A stretch of DNA of 64,000 bases from Pilaira anomala (taxonomy: Eukaryota > Mucoromycota > Mucoromycetes > Mucorales > Mucoraceae), in contig JAIXMQ010000013.1 of NCBI GenBank assembly GCA_025716855.1, forward strand, positions 124,001-188,000. The letters run 5' to 3'. This document shows positions 63,932-64,000 of this stretch, piece by piece. Position 1 is the stretch's first letter. Each line of letters begins with the position of its first letter. Below the pieces are notes generated by a model that made no database searches, had not been told where the DNA came from, and saw only the letters and a program-made list of their open reading frames with translations. Position numbers and translations under genes: made by a program.

Positions 63932-64000
63932 CATTTTTTACTACTCTTTTACCCAGCACCATTGCAAAGATATAAGTCTCGAATAATCTGCAATAATCTT
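63932..64000. other. Right edge of window
   Basis: AT-rich sequence without a recognisable feature. Confidence 0.5.

Overview
The window reads as nuclear DNA of an AT-rich, intron-rich fungus, most likely an early-diverging Mucoromycota (Mucorales-like). Supporting signs are introns of about 50-90 nt with GTAAGT-type donors, long A/T homopolymers, and Mucorales-style family content: an HSPA12-like Hsp70, a KDM5 demethylase, Ctf8, a CLPTM1 homologue, an ICE2/NARG2 homologue, and relics of hypothetical protein families I recall as expanded in this group. The species cannot be fixed from sequence alone. I rebuilt 28 coding genes by hand. For nearly all of the multi-exon models the exon lengths sum to an exact multiple of three and the joined proteins align with known families, so most exon borders should be right.

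Layout. 1-8.1 kb: 3' part of a sulfate permease, an Mpe1/RBBP6-like RING protein, VPS4, and a CLPTM1-family gene. 8.1-11 kb: ICE2/NARG2 homologue. 11-12.8 kb: gene-poor, with an LRR-like relic. 12.8-18.2 kb: cytosolic AspRS and mitochondrial LeuRS. 18.2-21 kb: one orphan gene and a doubtful fragment. 21-29.4 kb: KDM5, a SIRT4-like sirtuin, and a polyglutamine PSP1 protein. 29.4-32.8 kb: relics and a MITE-like element. 32.8-35.6 kb: CTF8, a broken VMP1 copy, and a two-finger GATA factor. 36.3-51.3 kb: dense block with HSPA12-like, Sel1-repeat, small secreted Cys-rich protein, YTM1, SPC24-like, a CC1-box coiled coil, SNF1, a crotonase-fold protein with a CP-repeat tail, and an esterase. 51.3-53.6 kb: gene-poor. 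53.6-57.5 kb: orphan basic protein, Gfo/Idh/MocA oxidoreductase, RAE1/GLE2. 57.5-60 kb: gene-poor with a relic. 60-62.5 kb: EXPERA-domain protein and an L-fuconate dehydratase-like enolase-superfamily enzyme. 63.4-63.9 kb: a second inverted-repeat element.

The genes do not form one pathway. They are mostly housekeeping genes (translation, ribosome assembly, endosomal sorting, mRNA 3'-end and export factors, kinetochore and cohesion factors, chromatin regulators, energy sensing) in a compact arrangement. Several pairs are divergent with promoters of about 190-310 bp (RBBP6-like/VPS4, YTM1/SPC24, CC1-box/SNF1, HSPA12/Sel1). Some convergent pairs almost touch (10 bp between the CLPTM1 and ICE2 stops; 46 bp between the crotonase and esterase stops).

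The observations most worth a second look are a 5-nt micro-exon needed to complete the sirtuin NAD-binding loop, a crotonase-fold protein ending in nine Cys-Pro motifs, an RBBP6/Mpe1-like gene lacking the DWNN domain, a coiled-coil protein with an apparent dynein-adaptor CC1 box, a decayed VMP1 copy, and two inverted-repeat elements with partly shared interiors. No tRNA, rRNA, CRISPR or prokaryotic-type feature could be supported.
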